64,000 nucleotides of DNA, taken from Owenia fusiformis (taxonomy: Eukaryota > Annelida > Polychaeta > Sabellida > Oweniidae). Position 1 is the first letter of the stretch; each line of letters begins with the position of its first letter. The position numbers were made by a program, and so were the translations under genes. Shown here piece after piece: positions 1 through 10,289 of this stretch. The stretch lies in the NCBI GenBank assembly GCA_903813345.2, contig CAIIXF020000010.1:24719740-24783739 (forward strand), in the 5' to 3' direction. Below the pieces are notes generated by a model, which saw nothing but the letters and a program-made list of their open reading frames with translations, had not been told where the DNA came from and ran no database searches.

Positions 1-561
1 ACAATATAGCACTTTTTCAAAGTGCGATAAAAAGATTTATTATTCTCAAAGCACTGCTGTTAATTCTGATATATCTCCAATGTCTGTCTTTTATTTTCAG
101 CAAATCAAGGGGAGGGTAAATTAGGGATGGGATGAAAAAAACTTTGGGATGGAACGGGCATTGAGAGTAAGTCAACCCTCGCTCTTATGTTCTCTAACCT
201 ATAAACAATGATAAATATAGAGAATATTAGAGAGGGCTAGACACTGGGGATGAACTGGAAATGAGGCAGGTTTTGCCTCGTATCAAAATGGCGGCGCGTG
301 AAAAAATTTCATTCGGTAAGATTTTTGTTTTTTACAATTTTCATGCTTTTATCCTTCAAATTAAAACTTAATATTTGGCAAGTAAATAGTTCATAAGTTC
401 CGGTTTTATAATATGATTACAAATTAGAAATCAATACTGGCATTGCTGAGATATTTACATATCAATTCTCTCACTTAGGAAACGAGGCAGCTATATAGCA
501 TTCTTAGGAAAGAAACGAGGCAACCATATTTAATTAAAAATGTTTTGTTTTTATTACAGAA

Positions 562-771
562 CGGGGCCTACAAAAAGAAGCGTCCCTGTTCAAATGCTAT
601 TTCTGTAACACAGGAAACGACAACGTTGCTGATATTGTATTCCATATGATGCAACAGCATGATGGTAATCTCTCTGTACGGAAACGAACGTTAGATGAGA
701 AAACAGGTTCATTTGTATACACGTCTCATCATTTTGGCGTTGCCATTGAACGTGTAACATACAGACATTGA
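562..771 (+). pseudogene. C2H2-like terminal exon carried inside the 4.3-kb TIR element
   Basis: After TTTTTATTACAG an open frame reads through about 69 residues to a TGA at 769-771. It begins RGLQKEASLFKCYFCNTGND and contains Cys-X2-Cys (FKCYFC) followed about 19 residues later by H-X5-H (VFHMMQQH), a zinc-finger-like spacing. A basic stretch (SVRKRTLDEKTG) and a second hydrophobic part follow. It starts 38 bases inside the left TIR's inner border, so it travels with the element. It may be the end of an element-encoded protein or a captured host exon. No upstream exon is visible, hence the pseudogene/partial label. Family not recognised. Confidence 0.45.
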
Positions 772-1011
772 AGAATACAAACAGTAAAATCCAATGTACA
801 CCAATGAGACAATGCCAGGGTGCTCCTTGACTCTGCTATTTTTGTAATATAGGTGAGTCATTTAATTATTACCATGGTCATTCGTTTTTATTGTATCTGG
901 AATTATATTCTATCAAATATAGCTATATCTCAAATATATCTCGAGCAACAACAATGCCCCATTTGCGTACGATTAGTAGGGAGGTTTAACGACACAACGA
1001 CACAAGAGAAG

Positions 1012-2375
1012 TCATGCCCGTAGCCAGCTTTTTGTAAGGGGGGGGGCTCGAACCCCCCCCGCAAACCGCCCCCCCCCCAAAAAAAAAACCCCATGCTGAA
1101 CCAAGCCCCTTTGTATTGTAAAGGACAGTGGCGGATCCGGAAAAACTTTTTAGGGCCCTAAAACTTGGGCCAAAATTTAGAAAATTTATGGCCAGTCTTT
1201 TGAAAATTTGTCCTAACATTGAAAAAATAAGTCACAAAAAGGTCAAGTAATGCCCAAAAAGGCCCACTAAAGAGGTTTCTGTTTTCCTGACCCCCCTAAT
1301 ACACGGCCCCTGGGGGTCAGGATGAAAAACACGGAATATATGTGAAATAGATAGATGTTGCGAATATACTACCAAAATTTCAAACAATAATGTTAATTAC
1401 TTTGGTTTAGAATGAAAAATTTATGATTTTTGCGAAAAAGTCCTGTCATTTTTAAAGCGGCGGCCATCTTGAAAAAAAAAATGTCAACTAATATTTGAGT
1501 TATCTTCCGGACAGACTGACTGACTGACGGACGGACAGACGGACGGACAGGATGGACGGAGGGCTTCACTATATCCCTACCGAACTTCGTTCGTTGGGAT
1601 AATTAATGCCCAAGGAAGCCCACTAAAGAGGCCCTACAATATTTATTGGCCAATATTTTTTTCTGGGTCCATCTTATGTCCGCGCAGAAAACTTTTTAGG
1701 GCACTAGAACCAAAATTTGGGCCTAAATTTTGAAGATTATGGCCCATTTTTTGAAAATTTAGCCTGAAAAAATAAGGCCCAAAAAGGTCTAGTAAAGGCC
1801 AACTAAAGAGGCCCTACAATATTTTTGGCACAACATTTTTTTCTTGGCCCATCCTAGGGAATAAAAAAATATCTTTGGGGCCCTAAAACCAAAATTCAAG
1901 CCAAAAGTTTGAAAATTTAAAGCCCGTTTTTTTAAATTTGGCCTAAAAATTGAAAAGAATAAGGCCCAAAAGGTCAAGTAAAAAAGGCACTGCAATATTT
2001 TGGGCAAACATTTTTTCCGGGCCCATCCTCGCAGGGGGTGGGGGGGGGGGGGGTGGCCCCATGCCCCCCCCCCTCCCTGGAACCGCCAGAAGGCTATGTA
2101 TAACAAAACACAAAGAACGATCATAAAAAAAACAGAGGGAAAGGGGCACAAATATGTCTGCGAAAAAAATTGGGCCAAATTTTGAAAAATAAAGCCCAAA
2201 TTTGAAAAACAATGCACATTAATGCCAGTTTTTTATTAATCTTAATTGCCCAGTGAATGTGGGGAAGAGCAATTTTTTTTCAAGGAAGCAAAAAGGTAGG
2301 TCCACATTTTTTTGGGAGATATTAGGGGGGGGGGGCTCGTACGAGTCCCCAGAGCCCCCTGGCTACGGGCCTGGA
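1012..2375. mobile_element. GC-rich element with GCCCGTAGCCAG ends and GGCCC core repeats
   Basis: The left end is GCCCGTAGCCAGC followed by poly-G/poly-C. The right end is poly-G then CCCCTGGCTACGGGC, its inverted counterpart. The interior repeats variants of TTTAGGGCCCTAAAACC..., GGCCCAAAAAGGTC and CCCACTAAAGAGGCCCTACAATATTTTTGG about every 150-200 bases. A pearl-like 3' end (1325-1606) is inserted in it. ORFs here are low-complexity (Pro/Gly tracts) and are not genes. A short relative lies at 54746-54919. Confidence 0.6.
1325..1606 (+). mobile_element. Truncated pearl-like element, ACTG/ACGG subfamily
   Basis: Contains AATATTTGAGTTATCTTCCGG, a mixed GACTGACTGACGGACGGACAG array (1508-1562) and the terminal block CTATATCCCTACCGAACTTCGTTCG...GGGATAATTA. 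This is the ACGG-side end of the pearl-like family; the opposite end and most core units are missing. The GGCCC repeat resumes right after it, so it is an insertion there. Confidence 0.65.
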
Positions 2376-3005
2376 AGTGTACGTAAACGTGTAAAATTGC
2401 AATCTTCAGAGAACTAGTTCTTGTCTTCAACGTCATGAATGATTACAAAGGTATCAGTTAAACTGTTTTAATTGGGTCTTTGTATAAGTCAATCCAGAAC
2501 GGAACTATAGTTCCCAGGGGTCATTTCACGTTTACGTTCGCCATTTCTAAAATACGTGTAGCTTAAGCTCCCTATTAAAATAGCACTTCTTTGAACGAGA
2601 TTTTTCTTATTTGAGAGAACATTTTGACGATATATGCGCTACCATTGACATGCTTATCATACATTCTTATTAGCTCATCATGTCATAGCCTAATATGTTT
2701 AACTACATTTGGAATATGTACACATGTACCATCATACCTCTACATGATGTGATTGCTTTTGCCTGCATTGGAACAACTTTACCCTGCAAATCATGTAACA
2801 TTTTATGTTATACTGTTGTAATCCGATCCTTTCAAAATGATGAACAATAGTGCAGTCAGTTAGGTTTTTAATTGCACATGCTATATATAAAGCACCATTT
2901 TTTGACAGAAGTATCATGAATACATATATTTTTGATATCTAACGAAGTGGTGGTAAAAAGTGGCCCCAGATGATAATAGCAGGCCTCGAAATTTTTGCAC
3001 ATTTA
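2376..3005. other. No gene seen; interior of the 4.3-kb element
   Basis: AT-rich sequence with no long open frame, no splice-bounded exon I trust and no tandem structure. It is treated as non-coding interior of the surrounding TIR element. Confidence 0.5.
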
Positions 3006-4098
3006 CATTGAGCTCCATGTTAATTTATCAATCTTCATAAGGCCCCCTGCAGAACAGTTAAAGAGAAATAAAGCCAATGTTCCTAGTATGTTACAATAAC
3101 ATGATTATCTTCAAAATAAGAAGGGTTGTTTTTTTCTTTTACCTAGTTCCAAAGATATAGGAGTTTGAATTTTGGAAAATTCCCATTGGCTGCCATTATA
3201 AACCGCTATCAATATGGCTTTATTTAAGTCTCATTTTCTAGAAAAATCCACTATGAAATTTTCTAATATTGTAGATTTCTATAGTCAATATATTGACTTA
3301 AAAGAAATCAAACAGGCACATTTCTAAAAATTTCTTATTTTTAATATATTTAGCCGTGAAGTTGTATAAAAAACCTATATTGAGGCCCATGTTAATTTGT
3401 CAATTTTCAAAAGACCCCCTGCAGAACAGTTCTAAAGTAATAAAGCCCATATTCCTAGTATCTTACAATAACATGATTATCTTCAAAATAAGAAGGGTTG
3501 TTTTTTTTCTTTTGCCTAGTTCCAAAGATATTTGCATTTGAATTTTGGAAAATCCCCATTGGCTGCCATTATAAACTGCTATCAATATAACTTTATTAAA
3601 GTGTCCTTTTCTCAAAAAGTGTACTATGAAATTTTCTAATATTGTAGATTTCTATAGTTGATATATTGACTTAAAAGAAATCAAACAGGCACATTTCTAA
3701 AAAATTCTTATTTTTGATATATTTAGCCGTGAAGTTGTATAAAAACCTATATTGAGCCCCATGTTAATTTATCAATCTTCAAAAGACCCCCTGCAGAACA
3801 GTTCTAAAGTAATAAAGCCAATATTCCTAGTATCTTACAATAACATGATTATCTTCAAAATAAGAAGGGTTGTTTCTTTCTTTTGCCTAGTTCCAAAGAT
3901 ATTGGCGTTTGAATTTTGGAAAATCCCCATTGGCTGCCATGCTATCAAGATGGCTTTATCAAAGTGTCCTTTTCTCAAAAAGTCTACTATGAAATTTCCT
4001 TATATTGCAGATTTCTATAGTTAATATATTGAATTTAAAGAAATCAAACAGGCACATCTCTAAAAATTTCTTATTTTAATATATTTAGCAGTGAAGTT
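3006..4098 (+). repeat. Three tandem units of ~371 bp
   Basis: Units start at about 3007, 3378 and 3750, each opening ATTGAGCCCCATGTTAATTT and containing CCCCCTGCAGAACAGTT, TACAATAACATGATTATC, AAGAAGGGTTGTTT and TTAGCCGTGAAGTTG. Period is 371-372 bases. Unit 3 has lost about 20 bases near 3940. The similar small ORFs at 3356-3541 and 3752-4024 are the same frame in successive units, so they reflect the repeat rather than genes. Confidence 0.9.
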
Positions 4099-4563
4099 GA
4101 CCAGTGTAGCGCTTTATGAACAATATGGTTATTCTTTTTAACTCTTACATATATAATCATGTATATCGTGTAAAACGTAATCGGGCGTATGTGACCAGAA
4201 CGGTGGAAATAAGATCATTAAATGTAGACACTATCACAGAAAGAATAGTTGCCTCGTTGCAAGTCAAACATTGCCTCGTTTCATTGTTACAAAATGTAGA
4301 CAGGTGCCTCGTTTCCTAAGTGAGAGAATTGAAATGTAAATATACCAGCAATGTCTGTATTGATTTCTAATTTGCAATCATATTATAAAACCGGAACTTA
4401 TAAACTATTTACTTGCAAAATATTAAGTTTTAATTTGAAGGATAAAAGCACGAAAATTGTAAAAAACAAAAATCTTACCGAATGAAATTCTTTCACGCGC
4501 CGCCATTTTGATACGAGGCAAAACCTCCCTCGTTTCCAGTTCATCCCCAGTGCTAGAGAGGGG

Positions 4564-5177
4564 GGGGGGGACTCCCTTCCCTCTGGAACGGGTTGTATTT
4601 TGGCCTTCAGATTCATAGCATCTGAACTTCTACACCCCTATGTGGGGTTGATTCTTATATCACACAAACTACTTGTGTATAGAAATATTGAGGTTGAAAA
4701 CCACTGAAAATGTTGCCAGTAGTTGACATAAAGCTGAATTTTATCTAAATAAATGCTGTAAAATCTTATTTTCAATCCTGAGATTTCAATACACAAGTAC
4801 ATGTAGTTGTGAAGGTGGTATGATTTGAAAAATTAACCTAACATTTGATGGGGTATGGAAAGTCGGAACAGGAAAACATTGAATTTCAAAATAAGACTGA
4901 CAACAATACATTACTGGGCGTTATTGAAAGTGAATATGGTAATCTACCGATCAAATTAAACTGGAAGTGGATTTGTTTCCATACCCAGTTTATCATTGTA
5001 ACCACCTCATCATGCGATGGACTGGATCTTAATGTGCCCGGTATCTATCTTCATAGGATCAACTTCAAATCTAGTTTATTTAATCCCTCTACTTGATGGA
5101 GTAATTAAAAATACCCAGCGAGAACTCTGATAGACCAGGTCACGGTGAACGGCATTGATAAACCATCCCAAAAGAAA
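4564..5177. other. Unique spacer, no supported gene
   Basis: Starts with a G-run at the edge of the TIR element. It contains an 83-codon open frame at 4845-5096 (MMGYGKSEQENIEF...) with no recognisable motif, splice border or codon bias. I see nothing else. Confidence 0.4.
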
Positions 5178-6085
5178 CTAGAAAAACAGCAACTACACGG
5201 AGTAGCAAATCCCACCGAACAAAACATGTTTTGATAAAAAAATTGAGCCAAATTCATCCACTGGTATTTGAATTATCAAAGATTATGTCTTTATGAAAAA
5301 TGGCAGCCATTTTGAAATTTAGCTACTACCTTGAAAATCCCTTCTCGAGCAGAGCTCCTATGTCCCTAGGCATCATCATGTAAAGTTTGAACCAAATCCA
5401 TTCAATGGTAATTGAGTTATCAAAGATAATGTTTTTTATGAAAAATGGCGGCCATTTTGAAATTTAGCTGCCATCTTGAAAATCCTTTCTTGAGCAGAGC
5501 TCCTATGTCCCTAGGCATCAGCATCTAAAATTTAAACCAAATCCATTCAATGGTATTTGAGTTATCAAAGATAATGTTTTTACCAAAAATGGCCGCCATT
5601 TTGAAATTTAGCTGCCATCTTGAAAATTCTTTCTCGAGCAGAGCTCCTATGTCCCTAGGCATCAGCATCTAAGATTTGAACCAAATCCATTAAATTGTCT
5701 TTGAGTTATCAAAGATAACGTTTTTTTACGAAAAATGGCCGCCATTTTGAAATTTGGTGGCCATCTTGAAAATGTCTTCTTGAGCAAGGCTCCTCTGTAC
5801 CAAGGCAACAGCATATAAAATTTGAACCAAATCCATCCACTAGTATTTGAGTTATTAAAGATTATATTTTTTCCGAAAAATGGCCGCCATTTTGAATTAA
5901 GCGGCCATATTGAAAATTCCTTCTCGAGCAGAGGTTCTACACCCATAAGGCATAAGCCTATAAAATTTGAATGAAATCCATCAACCGGTATTTGAGTTAT
6001 TGCCCGGACACACGAACGGACGGACGGACGAACGGACGGACGGCTTCTCTATATCCCCCTCGAACTTCGTTCGGTGGGATAATTA
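5178..6085 (+). mobile_element. Pearl-like element, subfamily A, complete
   Basis: Left end is CTAGAAAAACAGCAACT...GAGTAGCAAATCCCACCGAAC; right end is an ACGG array (about 6004-6044), then CTCGAACTTCGTTCGGTGGGATAATTA. TCCCACCGAAC and GTTCGGTGGGA are mutually inverted. Between them are about five core units of ~145 bases (starts near 5263, 5407, 5552, 5695, 5842, with the last at 5987). Each contains TTTGAGTTATCAAAGAT, AAAAATGGCCGCCATTTTGAA and GAGCAGAGCTCCTATGTCCC. The order of fixed end, tandem cores, tetranucleotide array and fixed end is the organisation described for bivalve pearl elements. ORFs inside are artefacts of the repeat. Confidence 0.8.
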
Positions 6086-6900
6086 GGGACCATCTCAATG
6101 TAAGCTCCGCGTGAACTCTTTCTAGTAATACGGAGAGAACGATTACTAATCTTGATAAATCCAGTGGTTGAGCAATCAAGGCAGGGTTTTATGAGTTAAT
6201 TTAAGATAAATATATGATCGAATGATATGAATATTTGATTGGTGGACATCGCTTCATTCTGAGTATTTCGGCCAATTAGAGTAGCGGTTTTATAACGATT
6301 TGGTTTTGTGTGTAAAAAGGAAGATTTAAATTCGTATTGCTATCGCCAATATTTTGATAGATCTAGATATTGTTTTGCGATGATTTTTTGTGAGAAGGTC
6401 AAGCAAATGTCGGGGATAAAACCTGTGTAGTTAGATTACATCCATCGCCAAAAGTGTCGAGGTAGATCGCAACATCTATCGCCAAATTTTTTTCACTCCC
6501 TGTTTTTGGAGTTTGGTGACCTCTTATTTGCCAGACTGACTAAATGTGAGATGCATATTGCATAATAAATACATATAATACACTTAATGTGAGTAAATAT
6601 ATGCAAAGTACAGTACAGTTTTTGGCGTAATAGGCGATGTGCCCATGGTATGATTGGGTACACTAATTGGGAAACTTCCTGGCAGATTATTTAGTCTAAA
6701 TTCTACATCTGCTGAAGACCAACATAATCAACAAGACACACAGTGATAAATATCGCACTTTGAAGAGCAAACTGGCCACCATGCAATTTACCCAGCATGG
6801 CCAAAACCTAATCAGACCTTGGCACTAGTCTGCTCTTGCATCTGTAAACATTTCAAGTTGACAAGGTTAGCGGTTTTCCTGCAATTTTGATGACAAGAAT
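6086..6900. other. Unique AT-rich spacer
   Basis: No ORF, RNA or obvious repeat. Contains scattered TCGCCAA and ATCGCCAAA words (6340-6490) but no regular array. Confidence 0.4.
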
Positions 6901-8310
6901 TTATTTGTAGTCTTGAACTTTGGGAAAATTTAGATAACATTGTTTGTGACCTAATTTGAAGACATTCGACCTTGAAAATTTCACTTTTTCAGACCTCAGT
7001 AGGTCTTTTGTAATTAATGGGGCACCAAATTTAACGATTTTTGTGCTTTCAAAACGCAATTGCTTCTGAACCAGAGGTGAAATCAAAATTTGGTTTGCAG
7101 ATTTTGATTCCTGGGAAAATTCTACCCTTAATTCATAACTCAGATTAAATTTAGAGAACTTTTTATTTTGACCTTCTTTTGGACACCCTATCTCAAAAGT
7201 GGATCGAAATACTTTCCGACGGCAAAAGGCTAACACTATTAGCACACTCTTTGCTACCTGTATACAAAATTTTGAAGGAAATCATTAAAATGTAGTGTCA
7301 GAATTGCAAAAATAAGGATAAACTATGAATTTGACCTAGATTTTGACCTAGGGATTTTGGTGTCCAAATTTTGAAGTTAAGTAGCCTTCGAGGTCTTCTC
7401 ATTTCATAGACTTTCATTCTTTTAAGCTGTACTTAGTCTATATCTCGTATTTTACACTTCAAAAAAATCTTTTTTCCCATTGACTTAACATGGGCACCAA
7501 ATTTAGCGATTTTCGAGCTTTCAAAACGCCATAACTTCCGAACCGGAAGTAGGATCGAAATTTGGTTTGCAGAATCGGATTCCTGAGAAAATTCTATCCT
7601 TAATTCATAACTCATACGTTGAATTTGGAGAACTTTTCGTTTTGACCTACTTTTCGGACACCATATCTCAAAAGTTGGTCAAAATACTTTCTGACGGCAA
7701 AAGACTAACCCTATTAACACATTCTTTGCTACATGTATACAAAATTTCGAAGAATATAATTAAAGTGTAGTGTCAGAATCGCAAAAATAAGGAAAAACTT
7801 TGAATTTGACCTAGGCCCTGGACTGGATTTAGACCTAGACTTGACTTGGACCTGGACCAACACTAGACTTGGACCTGGATTGGACCTTGACTTGGACCTG
7901 GAAATGGACTGGACTGGTACTTTTTCAATTTTTTCACTTTTCTTGACTTTCTATAAGGGTACAATCAGATTGATTTTTCTGGAACTTTCAAAACGTCATA
8001 ACTCTTGAACCAGAAGTCGGATTTCAATTCGCTTTTCAGATTCGGAATCCTGAGAAAATTTCCTATGAGGCTGATACCCTGGACATTGAATTTGGAGATC
8101 TTTTTTTTGGACCTCGTTTTCGGACACTGATATCTCGAAATCGGTTCGAGATATCAAAAATCTAAACCTATTGCGTTTTTCTACTTTTTTATGAGGAACA
8201 CAATGAAAAAAACCTGGATCAAAAATATTGAAGGACGACCGAGATAATGGGAAAAAGTGACAAAGTACTGGATTTGACCTAGTTCTTGACCTTTGACCTA
8301 GATAAAAATT
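6901..8310 (+). repeat. Three diverged tandem units of ~480 bp
   Basis: The motif GCACCAAATTTA.CGATTTT, CTTTCAAAACGC and AACTTC.GAACC.GAAGT recurs at about 7019, 7491 and 7983. Each is followed by TTTGGTTTGCAGA, TCCTGAGAAAATTCTA, CGGACACC.ATATCTCAAAA and CTGACGGCAAAAG. The unit at 6901-7030 (TTTGTAGTC..GAACTTTG, TGACCTAATTTGA) is also present at 15136-15266 inside another element. The ORFs at 6901-7245, 7433-7615 and 7996-8319 are equivalent frames of successive units and not genes. Confidence 0.75.
7800..7916 (+). repeat. GACCTGGACTTG-type minisatellite
   Basis: Variants of GGACCTGGA, GACTTGGACCT and GACTGGACTGG repeat without a fixed period inside the second/third ~480-bp unit. It appears to grow from the TTGACCTAGG words of the larger repeat. 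Confidence 0.7.
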
Positions 8311-8443
8311 TGACCCCATTTCCCACCAACTAGATACTGTACCTTAATTGACCATATAATTGTCTTGAATAGATACCTTATAGTTGTTGAGAAAACGTGC
8401 TCAGTATAAGAATAAGAAGAAGAAGAAGAAAAGAGGCAAAAAC

Positions 8444-8723
8444 AATAGACTCCAGATTTTCATCTGGAGTCTAATAATAATAGGAAAACTGGCAAAAGCA
8501 ATAGACTCCAGATTTTCAATCTGGAGTCTAATAATAAGAAAACTGGCAAAAGCAATAGACTCTAATAAGAAAACTGGCAAAAGCAATAGACTCCAGATTT
8601 TCAATCTGGAGTCTAATAAGAAAACTGGCAAAAGCAATAAACTCCAGATTTTCAATCTGGAGTCTAATAATAAGAAAACTGGCAAAAGCAATAGACTCCA
8701 GATTTTCAATCTGGAGTCTAAAA
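8444..8723. repeat. Array of five perfect 27-bp hairpins
   Basis: AGACTCCAGATT-TTC-AATCTGGAGTCT (12-bp perfect stem, 3-base loop) occurs at 8447-8472 (one base shorter), 8503-8529, 8588-8614, 8639-8665 (one substitution) and 8693-8719. The spacers are near-identical, AATAATAAGAAAACTGGCAAAAGC plus small length changes. At 8557-8563 a sixth position has only AGACTCT: the hairpin is missing by a clean 20-base deletion. Open frames in both directions arise from the repeat and are not genes. It is not a CRISPR array because the spacers do not differ. Confidence 0.92.
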
Positions 8724-8724
8724 A

Positions 8725-9060
8725 TTGTTTTATTCTGCGTAATATCAAAGAACAATCATTAAGTTAAAAAAAAAGTGAATGCGAAATTCGAACCTGGGCC
8801 GCCTGCGCGCTGAGCGAGCATTCTACCGCAGGGCTACCATGTTATTATGAATGATAATAGTAATTAAACGCTACTTATGTTGAATGCTATAATTCGGAAG
8901 TGACGTCACGTTCTTAATTTAGAAACCATCCAAAAATCATATCATTGTCGACAATTGAAGCAATTCAATGAACAATCTTTGAAATGACACATTTATCGTA
9001 AGTATTTGTACACAAGATTTGCCCCATTTGTTCATCATTCTATAATCTTTTGCTCAAAAT
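8725..9060 (-). repeat. tRNA-like repeat, left copy
   Basis: One of three copies in the window (others 11284-11600 and 57195-57455) of a repeat with a tRNA-like core. On the - strand the order is CCCATTTG-containing segment, GTGACGTCACTT segment, AAGTAGCGTTTAATTACTA, tRNA-like domain (8781-8840), T-rich tract, then TAATGATTGTTCTTTGA.ATTACGC. Similarity extends on both sides of the tRNA domain, unlike a typical SINE with the tRNA at its head. It abuts the tyrosine-recombinase relic. Confidence 0.75.
8781..8840 (-). pseudogene. tRNA-like domain (pseudo-tRNA)
   Basis: Reading the - strand: GGTAGCCCTGCGGTAGAATG, anticodon-arm-like CTCGCTCAGCGCGCAGG, then a degenerate B-box region GGTTCGAATTTC. 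The A-box and anticodon arm resemble tRNA-Gly/Ala-type tRNAs. The T-arm 3' half is mutated (TTTCG for CCCGG), so it is not a functional tRNA. Confidence 0.6.
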
Positions 9061-9289
9061 GATAAAGTTCACCCCCAAAACAACCCAAGGTTGCGTTTCG
9101 GGGGAAACAGCAGCTTTAAGATATACTCGTCAGGCCAAAAATTTTGTAATAAGTTTGGTTTAAATTACCTCCCAACTGAAGATGAAACACTACTACTTTT
9201 TGTTACGTTTTGCTACGAAAAAGGATTACAACATGGTACAATTCTTAACTACTTATACGCTGTCATTCCCTTCATATCATCCTCCGATC

Positions 9290-9494
9290 ACAGGGCTTCA
9301 AAATCCAGAATATATTCTTTCTTTTTACCTCCTGCGATAAGCAGTTGGCATTTCCCCAAATAAGAACTCGCAATCTGATTGGCTGTCGCAAAACTGCGAC
9401 AGAAATCATGTATAAGTCATTGCGCACAATTAGATCACGTGATTCAGTTTAATCGGGCGCTTCCAAATTGGTTATAGCAGGGGCAAGAAGGATC
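9290..9494. repeat. ~205-bp insertion within the recombinase core-binding domain
   Basis: The recombinase frame is lost after ...PFISSSD at GATC (9286-9289) and picks up in the expected place at GATC (9491-9494) with LDTCFHKEHG. The intervening segment contains GTCGCAAAACTGCGAC, a short palindrome. Its ends show no convincing TIR. It is either a small insertion with a 4-base duplication or a region decayed beyond recognition. Confidence 0.45.
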
Positions 9495-9713
9495 TGGATA
9501 CCTGCTTTCATAAAGAACATGGTTTTAACCTGAACATTAATAACTCTTCTAGAATCAAACATGCATTAAAGGCAGTATTGATGGAACAGGATAATACCAA
9601 TCAAAAAAAATCAGCTATAACAGCAGCAGATATTTTATGTTAAGTGGAACAAGCTCACAATTCTCACAATTTAGTCAACGTGGATCAATTAATGTTCTGC
9701 TCAGCCATGTCGA

Positions 9714-10289
9714 TAGCCTTGCCCAAGTCGGTATTTTTTTACTCATCTGATCTTGAATTATTACCGGTTTGTACAATCCAATACATCTCCGCTGATATTA
9801 TGCTGAGATATTCAACGGTTTCGAGATTTCCATAATACCTAATACCTATTAAATCATGCGATTCAATGTTGATTTAAAACTGATTTCGCGATGAAAATGC
9901 TCGATGAAAATGTAGCGGGTCATGCAGTCGTCGATCAGTGATTCAATCTCAGCCTACATGTTTGATCATTTGAATTCAGCGATCGTTTCAACGTTTATTG
10001 TTGAAATCTTATCATCTCCGGTTATCCAATCGATGCACCGGCATCCACTAAACTCTGATTGATATTTCATGATGAATTCGTGCAAGATTTGTTCGTGAAA
10101 AGTCCCGGTGAAAAGTGTACTTGTTTTTGACCATGCATAATAATGAGCTAACGCTACAGGGCCGTTGTTGATTGGTCAAATTTTACTGACATCAACAATC
10201 TGTCGGTAAAGCACGTGGCTTTCTCTTTGGTACAAGGCGGTCATAATAGAAATCAAGATAAGTAAAAGAGACCGACTTGGGCAAGGCTA
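9714..10289. mobile_element. 576-bp TIR transposon with 9-bp TSD CCATGTCGA
   Basis: Ends are TAGCCTTGCCCAAGTCGGT and its inverse ACCGACTTGGGCAAGGCTA. It is flanked on both sides by CCATGTCGA (9705-9713 and 10290-10298). Removing the element plus one CCATGTCGA restores the recombinase reading frame (MS|IAFF), so the target site is proven. The interior has no transposase. Relatives are at 47806-50130 (inverted relative orientation) and a solo end at 43507-43540. A 9-bp TSD is typical of Mutator-like elements and also occurs in Merlin; superfamily not settled. Confidence 0.88.

Larger units (their letters stand above)
238..4555. mobile_element. 4.3-kb DNA element with ~300-bp TIRs and 8-bp TSD
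   Basis: Bases 238-524 and 4246-4555 are inverted copies of each other. Both outer ends carry (TAG)CACTGGGGATGAACTGG, and inside it are Phe-rich/ACGAGGCA motifs (GAAACGAGGCA repeated). The flanks GAGAGGGC (230-237) and GAGAGGGG (4556-4563) look like an 8-bp target-site duplication with one mismatch. Inside are a splice acceptor plus C2H2-like exon (562-771), a GC-rich GGCCC repeat (1012-2375) and a 371-bp triple tandem repeat (3006-4098). An 8-bp TSD fits hAT, P or Merlin-type elements, but I see no transposase catalytic domain, so the superfamily is open. Confidence 0.7.

Noticed and set aside
1789-2217. 142-codon minus-strand open frame
   Set aside because: Composed of GGCCC/TTTT repeat units with G- and P-runs from poly-G/C; three overlapping frames exist over the same repeat.
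4845-5096. 83-codon open frame as a gene
   Set aside because: No homology recognised, no splice borders, ordinary AT-rich composition; left as spacer.
8444-8723. CRISPR-like repeat/spacer array
   Set aside because: The 'spacers' are the same sequence in every unit and the context is an animal genome; it is a hairpin minisatellite.
8384-8767. 127- and 115-codon open frames on both strands
   Set aside because: They read through the hairpin array and an AAG-rich tract; repeated peptide IFNLESNNKKTGKSN is a direct product of the DNA repeat.
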